From contig DAHWOF010000128.1 of assembly GCA_027335345.1 (NCBI GenBank), forward strand, positions 1 to 51,843: DNA of 51,843 bases. Direction: 5' to 3'. The position numbers were made by a program, and so were the translations under genes. The stretch is from Granulicella sp. GTDB lineage: Bacteria; Acidobacteriota; Terriglobia; Terriglobales; Acidobacteriaceae. The notes under the pieces are model-generated. The model had not been told where the DNA came from and made no database searches. It saw only the letters and a program-made list of their open reading frames with translations. Shown here piece after piece: positions 25,875-37,019 of this stretch (within the stretch, counting starts at the first letter, position 1; each line of letters begins with the position of its first letter).

Positions 25875-26303
25875 TCAGGAACGCCGCCGCATCGCATCCA
25901 GGCTGTAGCGTCCGCCGCCGGCCAGCACCAGGCACCCGAACGCAGCCAGGTAGAGCACAATCAACTCTCCATGGTCAGCGCCCCTACCAAAGAACAGGAA
26001 GTGGTGGACGAACGCCCAGGCCACAAAGATGTTGACGAAGGCCACAGCGGCCGCCCATCGCGTGCCCAGTCCCACCACGATCAGCGCGCTGCAGATGAAG
26101 TCGGAGATCAGCGCAAACAGCAGGCTGGGCACCGGCCCAATGTGCAGAGGGTTGGGAAAGTGCTGCGCCATGGCCGTAAAGTGCTCGGGCTTCTCCAGCC
26201 CATGCTTCAGCAGCAGGCTGGTCCCCGCCACTATGCGCAGAAACAGCAGCCCAGCATCTGTGCTCCGGCTCCCCGCCGCACCACTCCTGGAACCCGATCC
26301 CAT
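25875..26303 (-). CDS. DoxX family membrane protein
   Basis: A 142-aa protein with four predicted membrane helices: LLFLRIVAGTSLLLKHGLEK (1), LLFALISDFICSALIVVGL (2), AVAFVNIFVAWAFVHHF (3) and LIVLYLAAFGCLVLAGG (4). The DAGLLFLRIVAG opening and the GRYSLDA end are typical DoxX. Function is poorly defined; relatives act in redox or respiratory membrane complexes. ATG 26303 is preceded by GGAGG. A decayed second copy of its 5' end lies about 1 kb away (27235-27470). Confidence 0.85.
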   Translation of the reverse strand: MGSGSRSGAAGSRSTDAGLLFLRIVAGTSLLLKHGLEKPEHFTAMAQHFPNPLHIGPVPSLLFALISDFICSALIVVGLGTRWAAAVAFVNIFVAWAFVHHFLFFGRGADHGELIVLYLAAFGCLVLAGGGRYSLDAMRRRS

Positions 26304-26471
26304 CGCAAACCTCCGTGACCTGGAAAATCTCCGCCCCCGGCGAGAGCCACCGCGCCACTTCCGCCCCTTCCCCGAGCGCCGAGCCACGAACCATTCGATA
26401 ATAGCGCAAGACCGGCCATCCCCGGCGCAAGGGTGCGGAACGATAAAGTCGATGCCTGGATGGATCTGCGA

Positions 26472-26804
26472 ATGAGCGCGCCCAACACCCACAATAAGCT
26501 TGTGGAGGAGAAGCTCGCCGTTCAGGCGGACGGGCCTCCGGACCTACACCAATGCTGCCGGGTTTCTCGGCATTCTTCGCTCCGGGAAGCTTTGGGCGAC
26601 CAACTCGGGGACCTGAACGACGCTTCGAAGACGGGGTACGCAAGGAGCCCGCTCCTGCCAGCCGTTCGCGACCGCAGGTCGGGAAAGGACGATACCACCG
26701 AGCAAGAGATGCTCGATCTTCTCCGCGACAGCGCCGCTGGTTCCGTGACGCGTCCTTTCTTCAAACATGCAAACATCCGCAGGACCAGATTTTTTTGCGT
26801 GTCC
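26472..26804 (+). pseudogene. DUF2971 protein remnant, frameshifted and truncated
   Basis: Two reading frames together rebuild a DUF2971-like N-terminal part. The frame from ATG 26472 gives MSAPNTHNKLVEEKLAVQ. The frame from 26542 gives YTNAAGFLGILRSGKLWATN, the usual DUF2971 opening. The first frame resumes with LNDASKTGYARSPLLPAVRD and FKHANIRRTRFFCVS, after which similarity stops. So there are two compensating frameshifts around 26,545 and 26,610, and the 3' half is missing. DUF2971 proteins are of unknown function and often occur in accessory or defence regions. Assignment is by pattern memory. Confidence 0.5.
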
Positions 26805-26842
26805 AAAATCCAAATGAAACAAGAGAAAGAATCACAAGATGG

Positions 26843-26869
26843 TATTGTAGTCACATTGGGACTACAATA
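26843..26869. promoter_or_regulatory. Palindromic operator of relB
   Basis: Perfect 10-bp inverted repeats TATTGTAGTC (26843-26852) and GACTACAATA (26860-26869) with a 7-bp spacer end five bases before the relB ATG. This is the expected position for the autoregulatory site of a RelB/DinJ-type ribbon-helix-helix antitoxin. Confidence 0.7.
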
Positions 26870-26874
26870 ACCGC

Positions 26875-27141
26875 ATGGCTATCAGCAACACTTACGTTCG
26901 TGCGCGGATCGATACAGGCACCAAAGAGCGCGCCGCGGGCGCTCTCGAAGAGATGGGTCTATCCATCTCCGACGCAATCCGCCTGCTCATGCTGCGTGTC
27001 GCGGAGGAGCGCCGTTTGCCCTTCGAGGTGAAAGTGCCCAATGCGAAAACCCGCAAGGCCATTGCAGAGCTTGAGAACGGAAAAGGGAAGAGATTTGCAA
27101 GTGTCAACGCTCTGATGGCAGATTTGCATGCGGACGATTGA
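26875..27141 (+). CDS. relB: RelB/DinJ family antitoxin
   Basis: An 88-aa ribbon-helix-helix antitoxin. YVRARIDTGTKERAAGALEE and MGLSISDAIRLLMLRVAEER match the RelB/DinJ DNA-binding half; the C-terminal toxin-binding tail follows (VPNAKTRKAIAELE). It appears full length. It should repress its own promoter through the palindrome just upstream. The partner toxin gene overlaps its end by 14 bp but is truncated, so this looks like an orphan antitoxin. Confidence 0.85.
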   Translation: MAISNTYVRARIDTGTKERAAGALEEMGLSISDAIRLLMLRVAEERRLPFEVKVPNAKTRKAIAELENGKGKRFASVNALMADLHADD

Positions 27142-27211
27142 GCGTTCTTCCACCTTCAAACGTGACTACAAACGGGAAGCAAAGGGGCAACATCGGAACA
27201 CGCTCGACGCC
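27128..27211 (+). pseudogene. Truncated YafQ-type RNase toxin
   Basis: The ATG at 27128 opens MRTIERSSTFKRDYKREAKG and continues QHRNTLDA, the classic YafQ/RelE-family N-terminus, for about 28 residues. Then similarity ends abruptly and the frame runs on, to 27589, through sequence that is antisense to a decayed doxX. A working YafQ needs ~90 residues with catalytic His/Asp residues in the second half, all missing here. The toxin is therefore inactive. Confidence 0.75.
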
Positions 27212-27234
27212 GGCTTGACTCCTGTGGGCCCCTC

Positions 27235-27470
27235 CAGACCATGCTTCAGCAGCAGCGAGGTTCACGCCACCGCGCGCAGAAACCGCAGTCCCAAATCCAC
27301 GCCCCGACCCCCAGCTGCTTCGCATGCAGACCCTGATCCCATCGCAAACCTCCGTGCGATGCATAAATCTGCAACGGCAAGAACCGCTGCGCCACTTCCG
27401 TATCTTCCCCGGGTGCCGAGCCAAGAACCAGTCGATAATAACGTATGGCTGGCCATCCCGGCGCAGGCAA
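27235..27470 (-). pseudogene. Decayed duplicate of the doxX 5' end and upstream region
   Basis: Read on the minus strand, ATG 27344 gives MGSGSACEAAGGRGVDLGLR then FLRAVA, a stop codon, and TSLLLKHGLEGP. This is the same order as the intact DoxX at 25875-26303 (MGSGSRSGAAG ... LLFLRIVAG-TSLLLKHGLEKP). The similarity extends upstream of the start for about 125 bp, including GCGCCACTTCCG and CGATAATA. It is cut exactly where YafQ similarity begins to fail. The copy is diverged, so the duplication is not recent. Confidence 0.75.
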
Positions 27471-27712
27471 CCGAAGATCGGCAACCGACCCGACGTAGCC
27501 CCGGCGCGCCTCGACTGGCCAAGGCGCGGGACGGAAGCCACTCGACGACCGAGTCGTCGCTCGAAGGCCGGGAAGAGCCGGCTACCTAATTCGGCGTCAA
27601 GTCGCCACCCGCAATTCGAGCCCCGACCAGCCTGTTACCTTTTTGAATGCTGGACCCTGAGCAAATTCCACTGCAGATCACAATCATTTACATTTGTATC
27701 GCCAGCGAACCT

Positions 27713-28897
27713 ATGGTCACCGCGTATATCAACGGAAAGATGCTCACATGGGCACGCGAACGCGCCGGACTCGAACGCGACCGACTCGCAAAGGGCACCG
27801 TGTCGACCAAGAAAATCAAGGCTTGGGAGGACGGGGAAGAACATCCAACCCAAAGCCAAGCCATGGCGTTGGCCGAGAAGCTCGGTATTTCGTACGCGAT
27901 GCTGTTCATGCCAACCGTGCCGGCACCAGAAAATTTGCCTATCCCGGACCTCCGTACGGTCAGTGGCAGGGGGATCAGCAACCCGTCGCTCGCGTTCCGC
28001 GAAGTTCTGGACACTACCCTCGTCAGGCAAGATTGGATCCGCGACGAGCGCAAGGACCACGGCGCCAAGCCGCTCAATTTCGTCGGTCGCTTCACGATAA
28101 ACAGCAAGCCGAAGGAGGTCGCGGCAGAAATGCGGGGTACACTCCAACTTTCGTCCAGCGACCGGTCCCAGTGCGCCGACTACGAGGCATTCATCAGGCA
28201 CCTGGTCTCGAAGGCGGAGGGCCTCGGCATCCTTGTGATGCGCAGCGCCCTTGTCGGGCACGACACCCATCGCAAGCTCGATGTCGAAGAATTCCGCGGA
28301 TTCGCTCTCAGCGATCCCATCGCTCCTGTGGTCTTCATCAACGACGCCGACGCAAAAGCTGCGCAGGTTTTCACGATCGCTCACGAGATGGTGCATATCT
28401 GGATCGGCGAGAACGGCGTCTCCGACCGCACACCGGACCAGAGGAAGCAGAGCGCCAACAAGATCGAGCTATTCTGCGACCACGTCGCGGGAGAACTCCT
28501 CGTGCCGGAAGAAGAGTTCACCAAAGTTTGGAAAGACGGGCCAGTCAACAACGCTGCTCAAGCTACAGCCAAGCACTTCCGCGTGAGCACACTGGTTGCC
28601 CTCAGGCGCGCAAAGGATCTCAATCGGATCGACTTTGATAGCTTTATGGATGCTGTCAACGAGGAGTACGACCGCTACCGTGCTCACGATCAACAAAAGC
28701 GCGAAAAACAGATGGAGAAAGACAAACAACGCGGCAATTTCTGGGCTTCATTCGATATTCGCAACGGCAGGGCTCTGAACGCCACCGTCGCCGCCGCGGT
28801 CGCGGCCAACCGCACTAGCTTTACCGAGGCGTCCGCCCTTCTCGGCGTCAGCATCGCGTCCACCATCCGCTTTCTGAAGCGTGCTGAGGCGCCGTGA
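27713..28897 (+). CDS. XRE-family regulator fused to ImmA/IrrE metallopeptidase
   Basis: A 394-aa protein. The N-terminal helix-turn-helix region covers MLTWARERAGLERDRLA to WEDGEEHPT and AMALAEKLGISYAMLF. The ImmA/IrrE zinc protease domain has the HEXXH motif at His224 (AHEMVHIWIG), a downstream FCDHVAGELLVPEEEF and an LRRAK-like region. A C-terminal helical tail follows (about 340-394). It overlaps the next gene by 4 bp (GTGA). This domain pair is a known antitoxin-like partner of PIN-type DUF4411 proteins. ATG 27713 (MVTAYINGKM) is favoured over 27647. Confidence 0.87.
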   Translation: MVTAYINGKMLTWARERAGLERDRLAKGTVSTKKIKAWEDGEEHPTQSQAMALAEKLGISYAMLFMPTVPAPENLPIPDLRTVSGRGISNPSLAFREVLDTTLVRQDWIRDERKDHGAKPLNFVGRFTINSKPKEVAAEMRGTLQLSSSDRSQCADYEAFIRHLVSKAEGLGILVMRSALVGHDTHRKLDVEEFRGFALSDPIAPVVFINDADAKAAQVFTIAHEMVHIWIGENGVSDRTPDQRKQSANKIELFCDHVAGELLVPEEEFTKVWKDGPVNNAAQATAKHFRVSTLVALRRAKDLNRIDFDSFMDAVNEEYDRYRAHDQQKREKQMEKDKQRGNFWASFDIRNGRALNATVAAAVAANRTSFTEASALLGVSIASTIRFLKRAEAP

Positions 28898-29385
28898 AAG
28901 GACGCTACTGGGTTGACGCGAATTCGTTTATCTGGGGCGCAAGAGACCCGTACCCGATGCCGGGCATGATGATCTACTGGAATTGGTTCGAAGAACAGGT
29001 CGCCGCCTGCAAGATCACCTCACATAAGATGGTCATCAACGAAATTCTTGAGGGGACAAAAAAGACCGATGGTGACCCTCTGACAATTTGGGTCAGGTCA
29101 AGGAGGCACCAGCTTGCCGACCCGTCGCCGGACTCGAAGGAATGCCAAGAACTCGTTGGAGCCCTTGCCGCGTTCTCGCTTAAGGAGTTCGGCATGGCCA
29201 AGACCACCAAGTTCACGAGGGGCGCGGACGTTTGGCTGATCGCCCGAGCCAAGCTCGATGATGGTGCAGTCGTTACACAAGAGAGCGATAAAAAGCCCGT
29301 TCGGATACCGGCACTGTGCAGGCAGTTCGGCGTGCCATTCAAAACCATTTTCCAGATGAATAATGAACTGGGGGTAAAAGTCTAA
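28894..29385 (+). CDS. DUF4411 family protein (PIN-like RNase, probable toxin)
   Basis: A 163-aa protein with the DUF4411 pattern: YWVDANSFIWG at the start (first acidic residue of a PIN fold), VINEILEG (second), and ADVWLIARAKLDDGAVVTQE with CRQFGVPFKT near the end. It starts at GTG 28894 overlapping the ImmA/IrrE stop, so the two are translated together as a toxin-antitoxin-like unit. Ribonuclease activity is inferred from the fold. Confidence 0.82.
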   Translation: MKGRYWVDANSFIWGARDPYPMPGMMIYWNWFEEQVAACKITSHKMVINEILEGTKKTDGDPLTIWVRSRRHQLADPSPDSKECQELVGALAAFSLKEFGMAKTTKFTRGADVWLIARAKLDDGAVVTQESDKKPVRIPALCRQFGVPFKTIFQMNNELGVKV

Positions 29386-29574
29386 TCGAGTCAATTGGCG
29401 AAGATCCCGTCACGGGGACGCATACCGGCTATTAGGCCAGTCATCGAAGAAGCACGGGCGGAGGCCCAAGTGGGCGCACCCTGCAAAATCGCCCGTCAGA
29501 CCGGGACCCGGCAGGGAAATGGTCCCAGTCGCCCGCCATCGGGACACTGAGAACGTCGGCCCCCCCCCGGCAAC
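29386..29574. other. Non-coding gap
   Basis: No gene, repeat or RNA is recognised. It contains a run of nine C at 29561-29569, which may be slippage-prone. The outer-membrane-protein remnant begins beyond it. Confidence 0.3.
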
Positions 29575-29673
29575 CCAAAGCAGCCTGACGTCAATACCCG
29601 CACCGACCCGCTGCATCCCATCTCGGTCGCCGACGTCAGACTCGTCCGCGCCAAAACCGCACTCAGCCCGAGC
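29575..29673 (-). pseudogene. Remnant of outer-membrane-protein C-terminus (copy A)
   Basis: Minus-strand reading gives ARAECGFGADESDVGDRDG then MQRVGAGIDVRLLW. It lines up with the end of the intact protein at 36459-37019 (ARVEYGTGTIGSDIGGN ... MQQISGGLVFRFF). Only about 33 codons are recognisable. A similar remnant lies on the other side of the DUF4143 ATPase gene. Confidence 0.55.
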
Positions 29674-29768
29674 CTCGTCCGGGAAAACAACATCCAACCT
29701 TTCTGCAGCCAGGCCCAACAGGCCTCGCGTCATACCTACAGCAAAGACGCCTTAACGATGCCGTAGGC

Positions 29769-31013
29769 TCATTCCGCTGACCAGAGCCGGCTCAACGGAA
29801 CCCCATGCAGATTTGGCGCGAACGGAATCACCGTCGCTCCGGTATAGAGCACGATGCCGCGCACCCAGCTCCTTCCCACCACGTCTGCCAGGGCCTCGAG
29901 TCCTCGTACATCCCGACCGTCCAGCGTGGCCGCGGATTTGATCTCGACTCCAACCACCCTTCCAGCCCGATCTTCGAGCACAACATCCACCTCTTGGCCG
30001 GATGCGCTTCGCCAGAAGTAGAGTTCCGGGCAGGTCTTGCTCCAGGCAAACTGCTTGCGCAACTCCATCAGCGCAAAGTTCTCCAGCACGGCGCCCATCA
30101 GGCCGCTCTCAGACCTCAGCCGATCCGTATCAGCGCCCAAAGCGTACGCGAGCAACCCGCTGTCGTTCAGGTAGACCTTCGGCGTCTGAATGGAGCGTTT
30201 GCCCAGATTCCTGGCCCACGGTCGCAGCAGTTGGACCAGAAAGGTGTTCTCCAGCAGAGCAAAGTAGCGCTTCAGCGTCGTCAGCGGCAGCGCCATGGTC
30301 CGTGAGAGTTCCGTGAAGTTCAACAGGCCTCCCGCGCGCGCAGCCACCACGGAGAGCAGACGAGGGATCGCGGTCGTGTCGGCGATATTGGCCAGATCTC
30401 GAATATCCCGCTGGAGGATGGTCGTGATGTAGGCCTGGAACCATGCGTCGCGCCGGGTCAGGCTCGGGCGCGCCAACGCCGGCGGATACCCTCCTGCCGT
30501 CATCCTCTTCAGCAGTTCTTCTCGCGGAGTCGCCGTCGCACTGCTCAGCCCAGAAGTAAACTTCGCGGAGAACAACGTATCGATGAAGGCCTCCTTCACG
30601 CCGTGTATCTCGCCCTGGGAGAACGGCCAGAGGGTGAGAACCTCCATGCGGCCGGCCAGCGACTCGGACAGCTTGGGCAGTAGCATGACGTTCGCTGAGC
30701 CCGTTAGAAGAAACCGTCCCGCCTGGCGCCTCCGGTCAATCGCGGCCTTGATCACAGGGAAGAGTTCTGGGACGTGCTGAATCTCGTCCAACGTCACCGG
30801 CGTCCGTAGGCCGGAGATGAATCCGTTGGGATCGCTCCTGGCCGCCGCCAGGACGCCTGGGTCATCGAAGGTGAGATACTGGCGCTCTTTACCTCCGAAC
30901 GGTGCGGACTGGACCAGGGTGCTCTTGCCCGTCTGGCGAGCGCCGTTCACCAGCACGGCAGGCGTGTCAGAGAGAGCGTCGCGGAGGGGTCCAGCCAGGT
31001 GACGGTCAAGCAT
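29769..31013 (-). CDS. AAA ATPase with DUF4143 domain
   Basis: A 414-aa AAA_14/DUF4143 protein. Walker A is NGARQTGKSTL (about 23-33), Walker B-like VTLDEIQHV follows, and sensor motif FLLTGSAN comes next. The C-terminal DUF4143 part contains LKRYFALLENTFLVQLLRPW, a winged-helix-like region, and the nuclease-like motif YFWRSASGQEVDVVLE ... VVGVEIKSA, which has the D-(x)n-ExK layout of restriction-type nucleases. I prefer ATG 31013 (MLDRHL) with GAGGA just upstream over the TTG at 31049, which lies inside the operator palindrome. Cellular role unknown. Confidence 0.85.
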   Translation of the reverse strand: MLDRHLAGPLRDALSDTPAVLVNGARQTGKSTLVQSAPFGGKERQYLTFDDPGVLAAARSDPNGFISGLRTPVTLDEIQHVPELFPVIKAAIDRRRQAGRFLLTGSANVMLLPKLSESLAGRMEVLTLWPFSQGEIHGVKEAFIDTLFSAKFTSGLSSATATPREELLKRMTAGGYPPALARPSLTRRDAWFQAYITTILQRDIRDLANIADTTAIPRLLSVVAARAGGLLNFTELSRTMALPLTTLKRYFALLENTFLVQLLRPWARNLGKRSIQTPKVYLNDSGLLAYALGADTDRLRSESGLMGAVLENFALMELRKQFAWSKTCPELYFWRSASGQEVDVVLEDRAGRVVGVEIKSAATLDGRDVRGLEALADVVGRSWVRGIVLYTGATVIPFAPNLHGVPLSRLWSAE

Positions 31014-31029
31014 GTCCTCATCATCCGCC

Positions 31030-31080
31030 AGACTGTGGATGATAATCAACCATAAAATGGCTGATTATCATCCACAGTCT
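31030..31080. promoter_or_regulatory. 19-bp perfect palindrome upstream of the DUF4143 ATPase
   Basis: Arms AGACTGTGGATGATAATCA (31030-31048) and its exact complement (31062-31080) surround a 13-bp spacer. The position, 16 bp upstream of the chosen start codon, suggests an operator for autoregulation, or a cruciform or recombination site. Confidence 0.65.
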
Positions 31081-31190
31081 CGGCCGATCACGATTCGCAC
31101 GCAGGGAGAGCCCACCCCAGGATGAGGATACTCGGCACTGGGGTGCGGTGAGCCGAGCTGGCGCAGCGATACTCCCGCCGCCGCAACCTG

Positions 31191-31289
31191 GAAGAATCGG
31201 AAGACCAGACCGGCGCCGACCTGCTGCGCCCCCTCGCGACCGCCCACGTCGGATCCAATCGCGCCGGTGCCCCACTTGACCCGAGCGTC
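31191..31289 (-). pseudogene. Remnant of outer-membrane-protein C-terminus (copy B)
   Basis: Minus-strand reading gives DARVKWGTGAIGSDVGGREG then AQQVGAGLVFRFF, very close to the last 33 residues of the intact protein at 36459-37019. The natural stop is lost and the frame runs on. Sequence before the Asp does not match. Together with copy A it brackets the DUF4143 gene. Confidence 0.7.
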
Positions 31290-31294
31290 GCTGA

Positions 31295-34639
<3,345 letters not shown>

Positions 34640-34643
<4 letters not shown>

Positions 34644-35116
34644 AGCCCGCCTCCCTTTGCGCTGAGCAGCTCCGCTGCACGATGCACGGCTTCGCGAATT
34701 CGCGGATAGGTTCCGCAGCGGCATAGGTTCCCGCTCATGGCGACATTGATCTCAGCCTCGGTAGGTTGCGCTGTCTTCGCGAGCAGGGCCGACGCGGTCA
34801 TGATCTGGCCCGCCTGGCAGTAGCCGCACTGGGGCACGTCCATCTCCTCCCAGGCCTGCTGCACCGGGTGAATCTCTGTCTCAGCCAGGCCTTCAATAGT
34901 GGTAATCTCCGCCTTCTCCACGGAACTCACTGGCGTGATGCAGGAGCGCACGGCCTGTCCGTTGACATGGACCGTGCACGCTCCACACATGGCAATGCCG
35001 CAGCCATACTTCGTACCCTTCAGGCCAAGGACGTCACGCAATACCCAAAGCAGCGGAGTATCTCCCGGCACATCGAGAGTATGTAACTGCTGGTTCACCT
35101 TCACTGTGATCGCCAT
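34640..35116 (-). CDS. (2Fe-2S) small subunit of the molybdenum hydroxylase
   Basis: A 158-aa IorA-type protein with the two expected iron-sulfur motifs: a plant-ferredoxin cluster ([18 protein letters not shown] ... SC) and a helical-domain cluster (CGYCQAGQ ... NLCRCGTYP). It passes electrons from the molybdenum site. It has no signal of its own, so it would be exported as a complex with the Tat-tagged large subunit. A cytochrome c third subunit, frequent in this family, is not next to it. Confidence 0.92.
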
Positions 35117-35398
35117 ACCGTATCCTCATCGCTGGCAACCTTCGCTCAGCATCCACGACCGGATGCCGGAAGCTGGCTGCCAGCCCTTCCGAAGATCGAC
35201 CGCCACGAGCGGGCATGCCATTCCCGACACGCTAAGGCTAGCCCTCACGCATCGCGCGTGCCCAGCGAGACACGCCAAAATGGCTTCCAATCACGCCAAC
35301 CTCGTTTTGCTACGTTGTCGCTTTTCGCAGGGACTTTGGCGCATTCGGCATGGTGGACAGGGGCCGAATTCGATACTCTCGCAAAGGAGGGTTGCGCC

Positions 35399-36424
35399 AT
35401 GCTGAAGCATTTCAGGGTTCCGGGACGACTTGCGGTGAAGCTGCAGGAACTTGGGGTCTCGGTTCCCTCCGTCCTGCGAAAGGCTGGTCTTCCCAGCAAC
35501 CTGTTTGCTCAAACACGCATTCTTGTATCCACCAGCGAACTCTTCGCGCTGTGGCGGGCCATCGAAGCCGTCAGCTCCGATCCGCTGATAGGCCTCAAGC
35601 TGGGCGTGGAAACAAAAACAGAACGCTTTCATCCCATGGCGATCGCTGCGCTCTCCACGCAGAATCTGGCGGATGCGGCCGAACACATGGCGCGTTACAA
35701 AAAGCTGACCGCTCCTGAAGAGATCCTCACTCGACTCGACCGGGAGGAGTTCAGGATTGGCTTCCGCTGGCTGTTGGCGGTGGATCATGAGCCGCAGGTT
35801 CTCATCGACTACTGTTTCGCCTGGACGCTCTCGCTTGCGCGTCACGGGACCGGGACCGCGTTGCGCCCAGTCCGGGTGGAATATGTGCAACAGCGCGCCA
35901 ACCTACCGGCGATCGAGAGAAATCTTGGCTGCGAGGTAATCACAGGAAGGCCGCGCAACGAGATCGTCTTTCACGCTTCGGACGCGACCGCGCCTTTCGT
36001 CACCCGCAACGCCGAGCTGCTCGACTTGCTGGCGCCCCAGTTTGAAGAACAGTTACGGCAGTTCAAGGACGAGGACAGCTTCATCGAACGCGTGCATCAG
36101 GCCATTCAGGATCGGCTCACGGGACGACGCCCTTCCATCGATGCAATCTCGCAGGCGCTCCACATGAGCCCTCGAACCCTGCAGCGCCGCTTGCAGGAGT
36201 CCGGCTCCAGCTTTCAACGGGTTCTGGATGAAGCACGCCACCAAATGGCGCGATATTACCTCTCCAACTCTGTACTGGAATTGAATGAGGCAGCCTATTT
36301 GTTGGGCTTCGAAGATCCCAACTCCTTCGGCCGCGCCTTCCGCGCCTGGGAGGGTATGCCGCCGAGCGATTGGCGCCATCTTCACCGCGCCCCTGCGGTC
36401 AACGAAGATCGGTTGCAATCCTAG
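35399..36424 (+). CDS. AraC family transcriptional regulator (OruR/ArgR-like N-domain)
   Basis: A 341-aa regulator. The N-terminal Arabinose_bd-type domain covers VPSVLRKAGLP to about residue 200, with ALSTQNLADAAEHMARYKKL. The C-terminal AraC helix-turn-helix pair has IDAISQALHMSPRTLQRRLQ and LLGFEDPNSFGRAFRAWEG ending in PSDWR. ATG 35399 has an ideal AAGGAGG eight bases upstream. It is divergent from the molybdenum hydroxylase operon across about 280 bp, so it is a natural candidate to control it. Confidence 0.9.
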   Translation: MLKHFRVPGRLAVKLQELGVSVPSVLRKAGLPSNLFAQTRILVSTSELFALWRAIEAVSSDPLIGLKLGVETKTERFHPMAIAALSTQNLADAAEHMARYKKLTAPEEILTRLDREEFRIGFRWLLAVDHEPQVLIDYCFAWTLSLARHGTGTALRPVRVEYVQQRANLPAIERNLGCEVITGRPRNEIVFHASDATAPFVTRNAELLDLLAPQFEEQLRQFKDEDSFIERVHQAIQDRLTGRRPSIDAISQALHMSPRTLQRRLQESGSSFQRVLDEARHQMARYYLSNSVLELNEAAYLLGFEDPNSFGRAFRAWEGMPPSDWRHLHRAPAVNEDRLQS

Positions 36425-36458
36425 TTGACCTGCCGGCTGCGGCGGCTGATCGCTTCTC

Positions 36459-37019
36459 TTAAAAGAATCTGAACACCAGACCGCCGCTAATCTGCTGCAT
36501 CCTCTCGCGGTTGCCGCCGATGTCGGAGCCGATGGTGCCGGTGCCGTACTCCACCCGGGCGTCGATGTGCGGAAGGAGGGTGTCATCCACGCCAAACTGC
36601 GCCTGATAGGCGAAGCTGGTGGAGCGCGACGGAAAATGCCCGTAGTTGGTGCTGGCCCCGCCGATCTCGAGCTGCACGTAGGGGCTAAACGGAATCAGAT
36701 GGCTGAAAAAGGCCAGCCGCGGGCCGAACAGGCCACTCTGAAGCTGGTTGCCATAGGGCGTGCTACCGCCGGAGGATTCGATGATATAGCGCCCATCCAT
36801 CCCCAGCCGCAACGGACCCAGCGGCAGCAGCGTGCTGTATAAACCAAAAGTCCCACCGAATTGAGAGTAGCTGGGTTGCGTGGCATGGGGCGCCACCGAC
36901 GAACCCACAAAGCCACCGCTGAACATCCCGTAGATCCCCGTCTGCGCCCGTGCGCTCCCGCACCCCACGCCCAAGGCAACCCCCAGAACCAGAATCGCGG
37001 CCCAGAATCTAAGCATCAC
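36459..37019 (-). CDS. Outer-membrane beta-barrel protein
   Basis: A 186-aa protein with an N-terminal signal peptide (WAAILVLGVALGVGCGSARA) and alternating strands such as FGGTFGLYS, LRLGMDGRYII, PYVQLEIGGAS and SFAYQAQFGVDD. It ends in an aromatic residue (GLVFRFF), the usual beta-barrel terminus. Function unknown. The last ~33 residues recur as degraded fragments at 29575-29673 and 31191-31289. It is convergent with the AraC gene, 34 bp apart. Confidence 0.75.
   Translation of the reverse strand: MMLRFWAAILVLGVALGVGCGSARAQTGIYGMFSGGFVGSSVAPHATQPSYSQFGGTFGLYSTLLPLGPLRLGMDGRYIIESSGGSTPYGNQLQSGLFGPRLAFFSHLIPFSPYVQLEIGGASTNYGHFPSRSTSFAYQAQFGVDDTLLPHIDARVEYGTGTIGSDIGGNRERMQQISGGLVFRFF

Noticed and set aside
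29410-29733. 107-codon minus-strand frame as an intact gene
   Set aside because: Only about 33 codons resemble the outer-membrane-protein end; the rest is low complexity and crosses a C-run, so it is treated as a relic.
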